Source of the DNA: CAYWBW01 sp964456745
Lineage (GTDB): Bacteria > Patescibacteriota > Gracilibacteria > GCA-2401425 > JAJOLG01
Reading direction: 5' to 3'
Assembly (NCBI GenBank): GCA_964456745.1
Contig: CAYWBW010000002.1
Location: 1 to 64,000 of the forward strand
Length of the DNA stretch: 64,000 nucleotides
Under the pieces are notes generated by a model. The model was given only the letters and a program-made list of their open reading frames with translations, was not told the origin of the DNA and made no database searches. This document shows, piece by piece, positions 24,467-36,436 of this stretch (positions within the stretch are counted from its first letter, which is position 1; every line of letters begins with the position of its first letter). A program made the position numbers and the translations under genes.

Positions 24467-25312
24467 ATGAATAAAATGTTAAATAAATACCTAAGCTGAA
24501 TTTTAATTGCATTTATAGTATTTATTTGAACTCTAGATAACTACAATCTTGCAAATAATAAAAATTATAAATTGATATTTTTTGATTTACATCTTTGAGA
24601 ATCAACTCTTATCAAAACTCCAAAAAACAAAAACATAATAATTGACTGAGGATATTGAGACGATTTGCTTCCAAAACTTTCTAAACATTTATGATTTTTT
24701 GAAAATACAATTGATTTAATTGTTCTTACTCATCCTCAAGCAGATCATTTATGATGACTAATATGAGTAATTTCAAAGTTTAAAATCTGAGAAATATGGC
24801 TAATAAAAAACGATTACAATTCTGAGCAATACAATCAATTTTTAAAAATAATATTAGAAAAAAATATTCGATATAAGTTCATAAATGAAAAATCTGATAT
24901 GATTTTTGAAAAAGATCTAATTATAGACAGTCTTTATCCATTATCTAACTGAGAATGAAAATCATATATTGAAAAAAATATCAACGATGGATCAATAGTT
25001 TTAAAAATAAGTATTTGAAAAAATAAAAAACAAATTTTATTCACATGAGATATCTCAAAAAATATTGAAAAAATTTTAATTAAAAATGTTTCTAAGCTAA
25101 AATCTGATATTCTAAAAGTAGCGCACCATGGATCAAAAAGTAGTTCAGATGAAAATTTCTTAAAAATTGTTAACCCAGATATTGCACTTATTTGAGCTTC
25201 TCAACAAAATAAATTTGGGCATCCTCACAAACAAGTACTTGAAATTTATGAGAAATTAAAAATAAAAACCCTAGTTACATGAAAAATGTGAGATATAATT
25301 TTAGAATTTTAA
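24467..25312 (+). CDS. Metallo-beta-lactamase fold hydrolase, ComEC C-terminal-like
   Basis: 281 residues, N-terminal membrane anchor (about 10-25). FFDLHLGESTLIKTP, VLTHPQADHLGGLIG (metal site; the usual second His is Gln), FTGDISKNIE, KVAHHGSKSSSDENFL and LIGASQQNKFGHPHKQVLE match the soluble MBL domain of competence protein ComEC/Rec2. It probably hydrolyses nucleic acid at the membrane, perhaps degrading one strand of imported DNA. The membrane channel portion of ComEC is not fused here. Together with PilB it hints at DNA uptake. Confidence 0.82.
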
Positions 25313-25382
25313 AAAATATAAACATATTGAAATAATCTATAAATATTGTAAGCTTCAATTAAATAATAATTAATAAAGCATT

Positions 25383-26654
25383 ATGAACCTCTTTGGGATA
25401 ATAAATAAATCTAAAGATTTGTTTAAACAAACAAGACAAAATCTCAAGACCCTTAAGGAAAGAAGAGAAAGTCAAAAGGTATTTACAATGCCAGAAATAA
25501 CAGCAGAAGAAGAATGAAAAGCAATTGAAAGCATTATTCATATATCCTCAACAAGTGCTGTTAAATCCACGCTTTCTATAATTGCAATACTGCTCTTATG
25601 ATATTTTTTATATTCAATATCACATTTATTAATACTATTTTTTATATCGCTATTTCTTGCAGCTACACTAGACCCTGCAGTTGATTTTTTAGAAAATTAC
25701 TGAATTCCTAGATGGATATGAGTTATATTGCTATTTTTAGTTATTATAGCTTTTATAATACTTATTTTTTGATCAATGGTGCCAATTGTAGTAGAACAGA
25801 TATCAGTTCTTGTTACTGATATAAGTCAAAAAACCATGGAAATAATTAGCAATTTTCAACAATGAAATAGTGCAATTCCTTATGTTTGAGATAAAATTAA
25901 TTCCTGGGTATTTCAAACCATACAGTCTATAAACATAGAATCAATTGCAGAGGAACTAACAAACAATTTTACATGATTTGCAAAATGACTTGAGGGATTT
26001 GCAAAATGATCACTTCAAGCAGTATGAGGAGCAGTATGAGCTTGAGCATCAGTAGCTTGAAATGTATTAGGATTTTTGATGGATCTCATCTTAGTGCTAT
26101 TTCTTACTTTCTTCATGGTGACAGATAGAGAAAATTTAAATTTATTTTTCAGATCACTTTTTCCACCAAAATATTCAAAATACATTGAAACCAAAACACA
26201 TGATATACAACATCAAATATGATCTTGGATAAGATGACAAATGATACTAATGGTAATAATGTTTACAGTCTCATATTTTTGATTATTGATAATTTGAATG
26301 CAAGAATCTTGAATAACACTTGCTCTCATAATGTGAATATGAGAATTCCTTCCTTATATCTGACCAATAATTTTCCTTATAGTATCACTTCCAATTGCTT
26401 TAAACTTATGACTCCTCACTGTTGTAAAATTACTTGTTTTATACTCAATACTTCAATTTATAGAATGAAATATTTTAGTTCCGGTGGTAATGAAAAAAGC
26501 CGTGTGACTCTCGCCTATTGTTGTACTTCTAGTAATTTTAATATGATTTCAATTTCTTTGAGTGATTTGAGCCATTATAGCAGTACCAGTTTCAACCGCT
26601 ATTTCAATTTTTATCAAAGATTATATTTCTTTACAGGCCAAAAAAGCTAGTTAA
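25383..26654 (+). CDS. AI-2E family (PerM/YdiK-like) membrane transporter
   Basis: 423 residues. After a soluble N-terminus of 55 residues come the usual two helices, a large helical soluble domain, and five or six C-terminal helices. Family landmarks are FISLFLAATLDPAVDFLEN near the start, FLTFFMVTDREN in the middle and IGEFLPYIGPIIFLI toward the end (P-x-x-G-P). These proteins export small molecules or act as Na+/H+ antiporters. Its last four bases overlap the stop of the convergent 128-residue gene. Confidence 0.85.
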
Positions 26655-27037
26655 GATGTTTCAATTCAAATTCTATCTAATTGAACACTAATATCATGAT
26701 CTTCAGATGATAATCAACAATTTCAATCATCTACTCTATCTTTTCAATAATTACATAACTCATCTTCTCATCTAACAATTAAAAAATTACATGCCACTCA
26801 ATTTATCATTGAAAGAATTTGTTCTAAGCTTGTCCTTATTTGTTTTCAAACAATTACACCTTCTTGTGTAAAATAAAAATCATATCATCTATGATTAATT
26901 TCCGCTGCAAATTCAATAACCCTATCTTGATTCTTTTTTGTTATACCTCAAATCATATTTTGAGCTTGTAACACAAGAGACCTACAAACAAATTCTTTTG
27001 CCCGTATTTTATTATGTGGTTTTTGTTTTTTTAACAT
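26651..27037 (-). CDS. Unknown protein, 128 aa, paralogue of the next gene
   Basis: Code-25 frame ATG to TAA with eleven or so TGA-Gly. The segment EFAAEINHRGYDFYF near residue 45 matches LAAEINRRGYDFSVV in the gene immediately upstream, and in both it is followed after about 35 residues by a hydrophobic strand and an acidic tail. No known domain. The compact fold with two conserved blocks suggests a small regulatory or DNA-associated protein, but that is a guess. Confidence 0.55.
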
Positions 27038-27109
27038 ATTATTTTATCTTAAATAAAGGTAATACACCTTAGTAATTTTATTTTTAAAAGTCAAACATTA
27101 AGAAAACTC

Positions 27110-27526
27110 TTATCTTCGAGCATCGCAATAAACTCATTCACCACCATGACCATCATTTAATCTTGGTGGTAATCTCACACTAACAAGATCCGGACCATCC
27201 TCTCATCTCAAACGTCTGCGCCGATCCACTTCATCTTCAGGTTCTCCATATTCTACTAATTCTTTAGGTCATTTAGAAGTAAGCAAATAAACTGCCATAT
27301 CAAATATCAATATAATAATCTTATTTGCATCTTGTTGTGTTTCTGGTGCAATCTTCTGTCACATGACCACACTAAAATCATATCATCTTCTATTGATCTC
27401 AGCTGCTAGCATAATAATACTATCCACCTCCTCACTTGTAAAATCTTCAAGCCTCTCCGGCTTAAATGTCGAAATTTTAGAATTAAATTCTAATAATCAA
27501 ATTTCGTCACTCGGTTCTTTAGACAT
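27110..27526 (-). CDS. Unknown protein, 138 aa, paralogue of its neighbour
   Basis: Contains LAAEINRRGYDFSVVMGQKI, related to the 26651-27037 gene, then a hydrophobic IIILIFDMAVYLL and an acidic/basic C-terminus (EVDRRRRLRGEDG). No recognised family. Lies 25 bp from the upstream 181-residue gene and 72 bp from its paralogue, so the three probably form one operon. Confidence 0.55.
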
Positions 27527-27551
27527 AAATTATTATTTTATTTTAATGAAA

Positions 27552-28097
27552 TTAATCTTCTATCTGCTCATAAACATTCAACGATGTTAAATCACTAGAA
27601 ATCTTGTGAATAAGATTAACTACTAAAGCATCAAGACCAGGAATAATTCAATTATCATAATCCACTCATCTTAAATGTATATTCTGAGATAAGATAGCAA
27701 TTTCACTAGCTATTTTTTGATCAAGATGTGAACCTCCTCCTGAAGCAGGATCAAGACGAATATTTTCTGGAACAGAGTCAACAGTAGACAACAAAACTGA
27801 ATTAATGGATCAGAAAAACTGAATGTAAATTTCTTCAACAGATGCAGGAGCTAAAGATGCAATACTGCTCATTTCATCCATAAGAATATCCCGAGCCAAA
27901 GAATGAATTCAGTCAACCATTTTTCATAATCTTTTATTATTCTTAACTCATCTTAAACTAATATCTCTAGAAAGTTTTATAATTGCAGCATCTTCCTTTA
28001 AAGAGCCTTCAGTTCAATTCTTAGATATACCACATTGTCAAGAAAGCATATTTTTAATTTCTTTAAGACCCATTTTTTCACCAAATCTTTGTGACAT
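27552..28097 (-). CDS. Unknown protein, 181 aa, first gene of a three-gene cluster
   Basis: ATG at 28097 to TAA. Helical, no signal peptide. HLRGVDYDNGIIPGLDALVV and SLRGVKNNKRLGKMVDGI are two similar halves (an L-R-G-V repeat about 95 residues apart), hinting at an internal duplication. A Gly-rich turn (PASGGGSHLDQK) sits between. Unrecognised; the constant company of the two paralogous small genes is the main clue. Confidence 0.55.
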
Positions 28098-28237
28098 ATT
28101 ATTATTTAATTAATTTATATTGGAAACTAAAATAATATTTAATATCTAAGAAGTCAATATCAATTATATACTATGCTATTATTATCAATAATTAAAATTA
28201 TAATTTGTCTAAAAATTCAATAAACTAAATTTTTCTT

Positions 28238-29494
28238 ATGTCAAAATTCATAATAAAATGACCTGTACAATTAAACTGAAGAGTTAAAGTTTCTTGATCT
28301 AAAAATGCAACTCTTCCAATAATGTCAGCTGCACTGCTTAATAAGTGAATAACTGTTTTGAAAAATGTTCCAGATATTTCAGATATTCAAACAATGATAA
28401 GTATTTTCGAATTTTTAAATGTAAAAACTGATTTTAAAAATAATACTTTAACAATAAATGCATCTAAATTAATTAGTAAAAAAATTCCTCATAAATATGT
28501 ATGCAAACTTAGATGAGCAATAGTTTTATTAGGACCGCTTTTGGCAAGAACATGAGAAGTTCAAATTGCATTTCCATGATGATGTGTAATATGAAAACGC
28601 CCTATTGACAGCCACTTACAAGCATTTGAAGACATGTGATGTGAAATAATAAAAGCAGACACACTTATTCATATTAAAAGAAAAAAAATTAAAGATAGTA
28701 AATTTTGCTTAAAGGAAATTTCTGTTACAGCTTCTGAAAATGCCATATCATTTGCAGCATGAGTAAACAATAATATGGAAATATCATTATGTGCAGCAGA
28801 ACCTCATGTGCAAGATCTTTGTAATTTTTTGAAAAAACTGTGAACCAAAATCAACTGAAGCTGAACTCATTTTATAAAGACGCAATGACAAAGTGAAATA
28901 AAAAAAGATATTCAATACACTATTACAGGTGATTACCTAGAGGTATGAACCTTTGCAGTTTGAGCAGCGATAAGTTGATGAAATGTTATTATTGAAGCTG
29001 CAATTGAAAATCAACTTGATACTTTTTGGCTAAAAATGAAAGAGGCTTGAGTAAAATTTGAACATAGAAAAAATGAAGTGGAAATTTTTCCAAGTAAAAA
29101 TCTAAAAGCTGTTAATATAAAAACATGAGTATTTCCAGATTTTGCCACAGACCTTCAAGCACCATTTTCATTAATTCAATGTAAAGCTACCTGAGTATCT
29201 AAAATATTTGAAACCTTATTTGAAAAAAGACTTAACTATCTTTTTGAACTTGAAAAAATGTGAGCTCATATAGAATGACTTAGCCCATACAGAGCAATGA
29301 TTGTTTGATGAAAAGACTTAAAAGCAAGCCAAGTATCTTCATGTGACCTAAGAGCTTGAGCTGCTATGGTTCTAGCTGCACTAATTGCCGAATGAGAAAC
29401 AGAGGTTTTAAATATTTATTATATTGATAGATGATATGAAAACTTCGAACAAAAACTTAGAAGCTTATGAGCTGACATAAGAAGAGTTGATTAA
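28238..29494 (+). CDS. murA: UDP-N-acetylglucosamine 1-carboxyvinyltransferase (MurA)
   Basis: 418 residues, the usual length. KVSGSKNATLPIMSAALL at the N-terminus is the substrate-binding KN loop; AFPGGCVIGKRPIDSHLQAF carries the catalytic Cys (about 115), so the enzyme should be fosfomycin-sensitive. Later blocks ASENAI, GAGTHFI, PDFATDLQAP and SCDLRAGAAMVLAALIAEG are all standard. It transfers enolpyruvate from PEP to UDP-GlcNAc, the first committed step of peptidoglycan synthesis. No Shine-Dalgarno before ATG at 28238. Confidence 0.96.
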
Positions 29495-29543
29495 TATCTC
29501 GCTAAAATTATAATGTTTTTATATTTTTTCTAACTTAAACAGT

Positions 29544-30977
29544 ATGAACAATAAAATAATACCGATATTACTTACATTATTTTTATCATTATCTTGCTTT
29601 TACGCTTATTGAGATGAAACAACTGACTCAGAATCTAGCGAGGAAGCTACTAGCACATATGAAAGCTCAGATACAACTTATCTTAACGAAGAAAAGCAAG
29701 AGTCAGAAGAAACTGAAGAATCCACTGAAACAGAAAGCTATGAAGATGAAAGTTCAGATGAAAACAATGAAGAGTTTATTGATGCTATTGCAGAAGAAAT
29801 GGCTGAAGAAGAAATAAATGAAGAAGCCTGAGAAGAATCAGAAACTGTTGATTTTCAACAAAAACCAAGAGGCTTATTTTGAAGATTTTGGTGATGACTC
29901 AAGGCAAGTATGTCGTCAAATCCTTTAGTAAAAGCAGAAGAAGAGGCTAGAAAAATCAAAGATATCGAATTAATGATAGAACTGTGAAATATTAAACCAG
30001 AACAAGCTGCCGAGAGAATTGAAAAAATACAAGAAAGAATAGATTCTTCTCAAGAAAGAGTTAATGAATTTATTGAAAATAATCCTGAAAAGGCTGCAAA
30101 ATTTATTCAAAAAATTGAAAAAATAAATGATAAAAGAGATAAATTTATTAATAAAATATCTAATAAATTACCTGAAGAAAAAAGAAAAAAGATTATTGAA
30201 AAGAAAAATAAAATAAAAGCAAAAACATCTGCAAATCCTAAAATTAAAAAAATGCAACAGGAAAGGAAAAGGAAATTCAATAAAAAGAAAGAAAAATATA
30301 TTAAAGAAATTAAGCAAAATCCAAAAAAGATTGAAAAATTAAAAATAGAAAAATCAGAAACAATTAAAAAGGCAATCGAAAGGTTAAAAAAAATTAATCC
30401 AGAAAAAGCAGAAAAATTAATTCAAATAAATAGCAAAAGAAAAGAAAATAGAAAAGAAAAAAATGAGCTAAACAAGGAGATTAAAGAAAAAAGAGAAGAT
30501 GTAAAAAATGACATTATAAACAAAAGGTCTGAATTTAGAGAAGATTACAGTAATTTAAAAGAAGAGATAAAAGATGAATTTAAAAAAGAAAACAAAGATT
30601 TGATTGAAGAAATGAAAAAAGATAAACAAGATCATTTAAATAAAATTGAAAAATTAAATCAACAATTAAAAAGTGATTCTGAAGCCTTTAAACTTGAAGT
30701 AAGATGATTAAACGATGAAGAAAAGAAGAAAAAAATTGAAGAGCTTAATGAAAAAAGAAGAGCAACTCTAGACCAAATCAAACAAAACAATCAAGACTTT
30801 AGCGAAAGCCAACAAGAAAACAGAAAGAAAATTAAAGAGCAAGCTGAAGAAAATAGAGAGGAAATTAAAAAGAAAGCTGAAGAAGTAAAATTATTAAAAC
30901 AAGAAAAAATAAATACACTTAAAAAGAATAAAGAAATTAAAAAAGTTCCTCCAATGTGAAAAGATAGACATAAATAA
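29544..30977 (+). CDS. Exported, highly charged coiled-coil protein
   Basis: 477 residues. Signal peptide (about 5-22, LLTLFLSLSCFYAYG), then an acidic Ser/Thr/Glu-rich stretch (25-100), a short aromatic-Gly segment (PRGLFGRFWGGLKASM, about 112-127), and a 350-residue Lys/Glu-rich coiled coil with NPEKAAKFIQKIEKIN-type repeats about every 35 residues. Extremely low glycine content in the coil. Likely a surface or periplasmic fibre or spacer. Function unknown. Separated from murA by 49 bp; a MazG-like gene follows after 34 bp. Confidence 0.7.
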
Positions 30978-31011
30978 AATTTTAAATTTAATAAAAATAT
31001 AATTATAAATA

Positions 31012-31425
31012 ATGCAAAATTTAATAAAAGACCTTCTCCATTTCCATATGATATGTGATGTTGAGGAATACTGATCACTAGAAAGCGTTCCTCCAGAAAT
31101 AAGAGAATTAAGATTCAATTTATTGCTAGAAGAATTCGAAGAATATAGAAAAGCTGAAATCGAAAATGATGAAATATGAATCGCTGATGCACTAGCTGAC
31201 ATTGTATATATAGCAATCTGAACTGCCAGGGTTTATTGAATACCTCTTGATAAAGTATGGGCAGAAGTTCAAAGAACAAACATATCAAAAGCTGATCCGA
31301 AAACTTGAAAAGTAAAGAAAAGAAAAGATTGAAAAGTTCTTAAGCCTGATGATTGGTCACCACCTAATATAAAGGATATTATTAATAAACATAGAAATAA
31401 AAAAACAAAAAGAAATGATAAATAA
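31012..31425 (+). CDS. MazG-like / phosphoribosyl-ATP pyrophosphohydrolase-like NTP hydrolase
   Basis: 137 residues. ELRFNLLLEEFEEYRKAEIE and IADALADIVYIAIGTARVYG give the E-E-x-x-E ... D-x-x-x-D metal cage of the all-alpha NTP pyrophosphatase superfamily, and VQRTNISKADPKTGKVKKR is the typical nucleotide-binding C-terminal motif. It would hydrolyse a noncanonical or deoxynucleoside triphosphate to the monophosphate and PPi, a house-cleaning role. Confidence 0.8.
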
Positions 31426-31660
31426 ATATCTAACTTATTATAGACTATGAAAATATATCATATGATAACAATAAAACTGAATAAATATAAGACATTTTAA
31501 TAAAAAAATAAGCTGCAATATTTAGAATCAATACACCAGTTATTGATATTAATTATCATAAATTTAAAAATGATTTTTTCTAAAGTTAGCACAAATCAAT
31601 AAATTTGTATTGACTTAGTAATATAAATATAGTAATTTTACTATCTTTTTAAGAATCTCG

Positions 31661-33058
31661 ATGAAGAAATCAATAGATTTAATACAACCAAAATTTTTAC
31701 AAAGAAGTCCATGACACATGCCATCTTGACTGTTAATAGCAGCCGCAAGAATAAAAGAAGCTGGAGTGCGAGTGAATCTTTTTGATGAAAATTTTCAAAA
31801 ATACAGTCCAACTGGGAATAATAATATATGAATTGGATTAATATGATCTCCGCATATTCCAATGACATTGGCTATAAGAAAAAGAATAATTCAAGCTAAT
31901 CCAAATGCAAAAATAATTTTATGATGACAGATTATCTCTTCCTTAAAAAGTGAACAATTAGATCAATTATTTCAAAATCATATTAATTGAAATATAGACT
32001 GAGCACTTGCAGATGCACTAGGCATTAATAGTAGTAAATTGCCAAAACCTGAAGAAACTTCACTTGTATCAATATATGAACAAATTTCAGATAATTTAAT
32101 GAAGCAATATCTTAAAAAAGAAATTGTATTTTATCTTTCTCAATGATGTCCACTTGCATGTAGTTTTTGTTCTGCCATAAGAACTAGAAGTAATCCTGAC
32201 ACTTGAATCATAACTCGTGCAAAGGAGATATATAGAAATTTTGATATAATTGAAAAAGATTTATCCTATCTTATAAATAGAGCAAAATGAATGAATTTAA
32301 ATAGTATGAAACTAGGATTAACAAATTTAGATTTATTTAGAACACCAGAAAAACTTACAAAATTTATAAAAATTGTAAAAAAATTATCAGAACTAAATCC
32401 TAATTTTGAAATCAAAATGAGTTGACTTGCGGAACTAGATACTTTTTTAAAAACAGCAAACAATAATTATAAATTAATACAAAATTTATCCAATTCATGA
32501 CTTAAATTAATAGGTTTTTGAGCTGATTGATTATCAATGGCATCACTTAAAATTTTATGAAAAAATAATAAATGAAAAACTAGGATTCGAAAAATTGAAC
32601 AAGCAATACAAATTGCGACACAATGTTGAATTACTTCATTTATATGAATGTTATTTGGAACTTCAAAAGAAGTTGATACAATAGAATCCTTAAATAATCA
32701 AATTATATTTTTAAAAAAAATGATAAATCAGTACAATGCAATACCTACACCATTTGTTACAAAAAACTTTATTCCATGAAATGATTGATGGTATAATTCT
32801 AAAAATCAAGGTATAATACGAAATATAATAAAAAATCCTGAACTATTTCATGCACTTGACTTTAATGCAATTGCATCACCAACAACGCACCCTGATGCAC
32901 AACATAGAAAAATAATAAATAGTGCATACCTAGAAGCATGCAAACTAGATAGTTTATTTAGACCAACAGCTTCAAGAAAGTTAAATAAAAAATGAATAGT
33001 GAAAACTTATTATTGATGATTTAAAAAAGAAATAAAAACCATAATAAAAAATCGTTAA
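31661..33058 (+). CDS. Radical SAM protein with B12-binding-like N-terminus
   Basis: 465 residues. Residues 1-110 look like a cobalamin-binding-type Rossmann domain (LIQPKFLQRSPGHMPSGLLI, then IGIGLIGSP and IILGGQI), though the DxHxxG motif is not obvious. YLSQGCPLACSFCSA near residue 165 is the CxxxCxxC 4Fe-4S site, followed by a radical SAM barrel (IKMSGLAELDT, LIGFGADGLSMASLK). Probably modifies a peptide, RNA or small molecule; the substrate cannot be told. No partner gene nearby. Confidence 0.82.
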
Positions 33059-33127
33059 ATTATTTAATCAAGATTTGAAAATTATTTATTATTTTTTAAA
33101 TAGTTATATATTTTTTACTAAAAATAT

Positions 33128-34708
33128 CTAACAATTCCGATACCTCCCCCATCTTTTAACTTTCAAATCATCAATTGAATATTTATTCATTGCATTTGAA
33201 AGCAAGATAGCAATTTGAACATTTGTTATTAAGGCAACATTACTATCAATAGCCTGACGCCTTATTTTATATCAATCAGTCCTCTCATCTCTTGAATAAT
33301 TTCTAGGGATATTAATAACCAGATCAATATATTTTTCCTTTAATCTATGTATAATATCATTGTCAGTATTATCAGATGCTTTATCAATATTCTCAATATT
33401 TTCTACTCCAGAATCACTTAATAATTTAACAGTTCACTCTGTTCAACACAGAGACAGTCATAACTTTTGAAAATTCTTAGCAACCTTGATGAGCTCTGCT
33501 TTATCTTCCAATTTTCATGCTGATAAAAACACTCTTTTTGAAGGAAGCTTAAATCATATAGAAATCATTGATTTAAGAAATGCTTCGTGCAAATTTTCTC
33601 AAAAACATCAAACTTCTCAAGTTGAAGCCATTTCTACTCATTGCACTGGATCTGCTCACGACAAACGAGAAAAAGAAAATTGTGGAGCTTTTACACAAAC
33701 ATAATCTAAGTCCAATGTTTTAAATCACATTCTTTCACTTTGTGAAGGAACATCTCAAATCATTACTCTGGTTGCTATTTCAATAAAATTAAAACCTGTT
33801 GCTTTTGAAATAAATGGAAAGCTTCTTGATGCTCTTAGGTTAAGCTCAATTACCTTAATATCATTATTTTTTGCTAAAAATTGTATATTAAAAGGTCAGG
33901 TTATATTAAGCTCCTTACACAATTTTTTTGCTATATCCTTGGTTCTTCTTACGGTTTCTAAATATGTTTTTTGCGGAGGAATTACTACAGTAGCATCTCA
34001 TGAATGCACTCAAGCATTTTCCACATGTTCTGTAATCGCATAAATAATCAAATCACCATTATTAGCAACAGCATCAATTTCTATTTCTTTAGCTCAAACT
34101 TCAAATTTTGATACCACAATAGGAGCTTCACTGGAAATCTTTGCAGCCTTTGCTAAATACCTTCTTAATTCATCAGTATTTTTTGCAACTGACATTGCTG
34201 CTCATGAAAGAACAAAGGAAGGTCGGATAAGAACTGGAAATCAAACTTTTTTTGAAAACTTCTCTGCCTCTTTCACGGTAGCAAATGCTTTCCACGAGGG
34301 TTGATCGATTCAAAGTGAATCACAAAGCTTTGAAAACCTATCTCTGCTTTCAGCTAAGTGAATATTTTCAGGACTTGTTCAATAAACCTTCATTTGATTA
34401 TCCTTAAGCTTTAGTGCTATATTATTAGCAATTTGACCTCAAGTTGAAAGAATAACTCAGCTTGGATTTTCAGCTTCATATATATCCAAAACTCTTTCTA
34501 ATGACAACTCTTCAAAATAAAGCTTATCTGAATTATCAAAATCAGTTGAAACAGTTTCTGGATTATAATTGATCATTACAGTTTCATAATCCTGTTTACG
34601 AAGAGTATTTAAAGCTGTTACTGAAGACCAATCAAACTCTACTGAAGATCAAATACAATATACTCATGATCATAAGACGATAACTTTCTTTTTTTGATTG
34701 GTTTTCAT
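33128..34708 (-). CDS. carB: Carbamoyl-phosphate synthetase large subunit, C-terminal half
   Basis: 526 residues. Starts with KKVIVLGSGVYCIGSSVEFD, has VMINYNPETVSTDFD, ATP-grasp blocks PVLIRPSFVLSGAAM, EIDAVANNGDLIIYAITEHV, FNIQFLAKNNDIKVIELNLR, and ends with an MGS-like domain (KLGLSLCGTEGTVKLLSDSG, DLVINIPRN). This corresponds to the second synthetase half of CarB (carbamate to carbamoyl phosphate) plus the regulatory domain. The N-terminal half is a separate gene 102 bp upstream. Feeds pyrimidine or arginine synthesis. Confidence 0.93.
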
Positions 34709-34711
34709 AAT

Positions 34712-34740
34712 TTGCAATTTGTGTAAATTAATGCTATAAT
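34712..34740 (+). promoter_or_regulatory. Strong sigma-70-like promoter facing the carB intergenic region
   Basis: TTGCAA, exactly 17 bp, then TATAAT on the plus strand, opposite to both carB genes. Predicted start of transcription is around 34746. Confidence 0.5.
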
Positions 34741-34745
34741 ATTTA

Positions 34746-34812
34746 CACTTACTTAGACTTTATTGTTTTAGTAAGCGCCCCCTTCCCTCCCTTTTGAGAG
34801 GGAGGGGTTTTT
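34746..34812 (+). ncRNA. Candidate small RNA antisense to the carB intergenic region
   Basis: A promoter (TTGCAA-17-TATAAT) is followed after about 65 bases by a classic terminator, with no ORF of any size between. The predicted RNA has a first hairpin (CTTACT ... AGTAAG, 34748-34775) and the terminator hairpin. It is wholly complementary to the spacer of the carB transcript. No named RNA family recognised. Confidence 0.4.
34785..34812 (+). terminator. Rho-independent terminator, plus strand
   Basis: CCCTCCC / GGGAGGG stem with a short TTTTGAGA-type loop followed by TTTTT. Very GC-rich for this genome. The T-run is on the plus strand only, so it does not terminate the carB transcript. Confidence 0.7.
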
Positions 34813-36436
34813 AAACATCATTCTCGCTTCAATGATAAGTCATATATAAATAATTAGTCATTGCTGGAAATTCTCCAGCAAGTGTATCGATTTGTTTAGC
34901 TATAGGCAATACTCAATACTTTTTTCTAAGTGCCCTAATTTCCATTTCTCATTTTCAAATAAATTCTCAAATTTCATTATCTGAAAATCAATATTTTTTC
35001 GCCTTAATCATTAAATCCTTTCATATTTTTCATAAATTTATTATTTCATTTTTTGTATCAACTATATTTTTCACTTTATATAAAAACCACTTATCAATTC
35101 ATGTAAGCTTATTGATCTTTTCAACTGTAAATTTTTCATCAAATGCCTTAGCAACTGCATATAATCTTTTTAAAGTTGGATTTTTAAGCTCATCATCAAG
35201 TGATTTAAATTCAAATGGATGTGTGCAAAGTCAATGAGCTCATATTTGAAGCATTCTTGCTCATTTTTGTATAGCCTCTTCAAATGATCTTCATATAGAC
35301 ATAATTTCTCAAACCGACTTCATTTCAGAAGATATTTTTTGAGAAACCAATCTAAATTTATCAAGATCCCACCTCGGTATCTTGATGACTAAGTAATCTA
35401 GAGCAGGTTCAAAATCAGCAGTTGTAACCTGAGTAACAGAATTCTTTAGTTCGGGTAAACTATATCATAAAGCAAGTTTGGCAGCTATATAAGCAAGCGG
35501 ATATCAAGTGGCCTTAGAAGCTAAGGCAGAAGATCTTGAAAGTCTAGCATTAACCTCAATAACTCTATATTCTTCAGATTCTGGATTTAAAGCATATTGA
35601 ATATTGCACTCTCACACTATTCAAAGATGAGAAATAACCTTTGTAGCAATAGATCTTAATTTTTGATATTCTTGATTGTTTAATGTTTGCGAAGGAGCAA
35701 CCACAATAGACTCTCATGTATGAATTCATAATGGGTCAAAATTTTCCATATTACAAACTGTAATAACATTTCACTTATAATCTCTTACAACTTCATATTC
35801 AATTTCTTTCCATCACTTAAGACTTTCTTCAACGAGAATTTGGGGTGAATATGCAAAAGCTTTTTTTATTAAAACATCAAATTCTTTTTCATTATAAGCA
35901 AATCCACTTCAACCTCATCCCAAAGTAAAAGCGGCTCTAATAATAACAGGAAATCATAAATCCCTTAAAGCCTTTCTAGCTTCTTTTTCATTTACACAAG
36001 CAAAAGAATTGGGATACTTGATTCAAATTTCTGATAATGATTTATTGAAAATCTCTCTATCCTCTGTTTTATCAATAACATCTACAGGAGTTCATAACAC
36101 TTTAACTCAATATTTTTTTAAAATTCATTTATTATAAAGTTCACTTCAGCAATTTAAAGCAGTCTGCCCTCACCAAGCTAACATAATCGAATCTGGCTTT
36201 TCCTTTTTTATGATTTTTTCAACAAAAAATGGGGTAACTGGTAAAAAATATATTTTATCTGCTAAACCTTTTCAGGTTTGATTAGTCGCAATATTAGGAT
36301 TAACAAGGACTATTTCAATTCGTTCTTCTTTCAAAGCTTTAATTGCTTGAGAGCCAGAATAATCAAATTCTCAAGCTTCTCAAATTTTTAAAGCTCATGA
36401 TCAGAGTAATAATATTTTTTTAATTCAATTTTTCAT
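34811..36436 (-). CDS. carB: Carbamoyl-phosphate synthetase large subunit, N-terminal half
   Basis: 541 residues. KKILLLGSGALKIGEAGEFD opens the protein, followed by AIKALKEERIEIVLVNPNIA, LAWGGQTALNCG, RAAFTLGGGGSGFAYN, LVEESLKGWKEIEYEVVRD, ITVCNMENFDPLGIHTGES and VIEVNARLSRSSALASKATG: the first ATP-grasp half that makes carboxyphosphate and carbamate. The oligomerisation domain fills the C-terminus. CarB is normally one chain of about 1,070 residues; the split at the junction of the halves is known in some archaea and thermophiles. carA is not in the window. Confidence 0.94.

Noticed and set aside
26219..26650. 143-residue plus-strand ORF
   Set aside because: Out of frame within the AI-2E transporter gene, which is continuous under code 25.
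31426..31660. Short ORFs in the gap before the radical SAM gene
   Set aside because: Longest frame from ATG is about 17 codons with no features; treated as non-coding.
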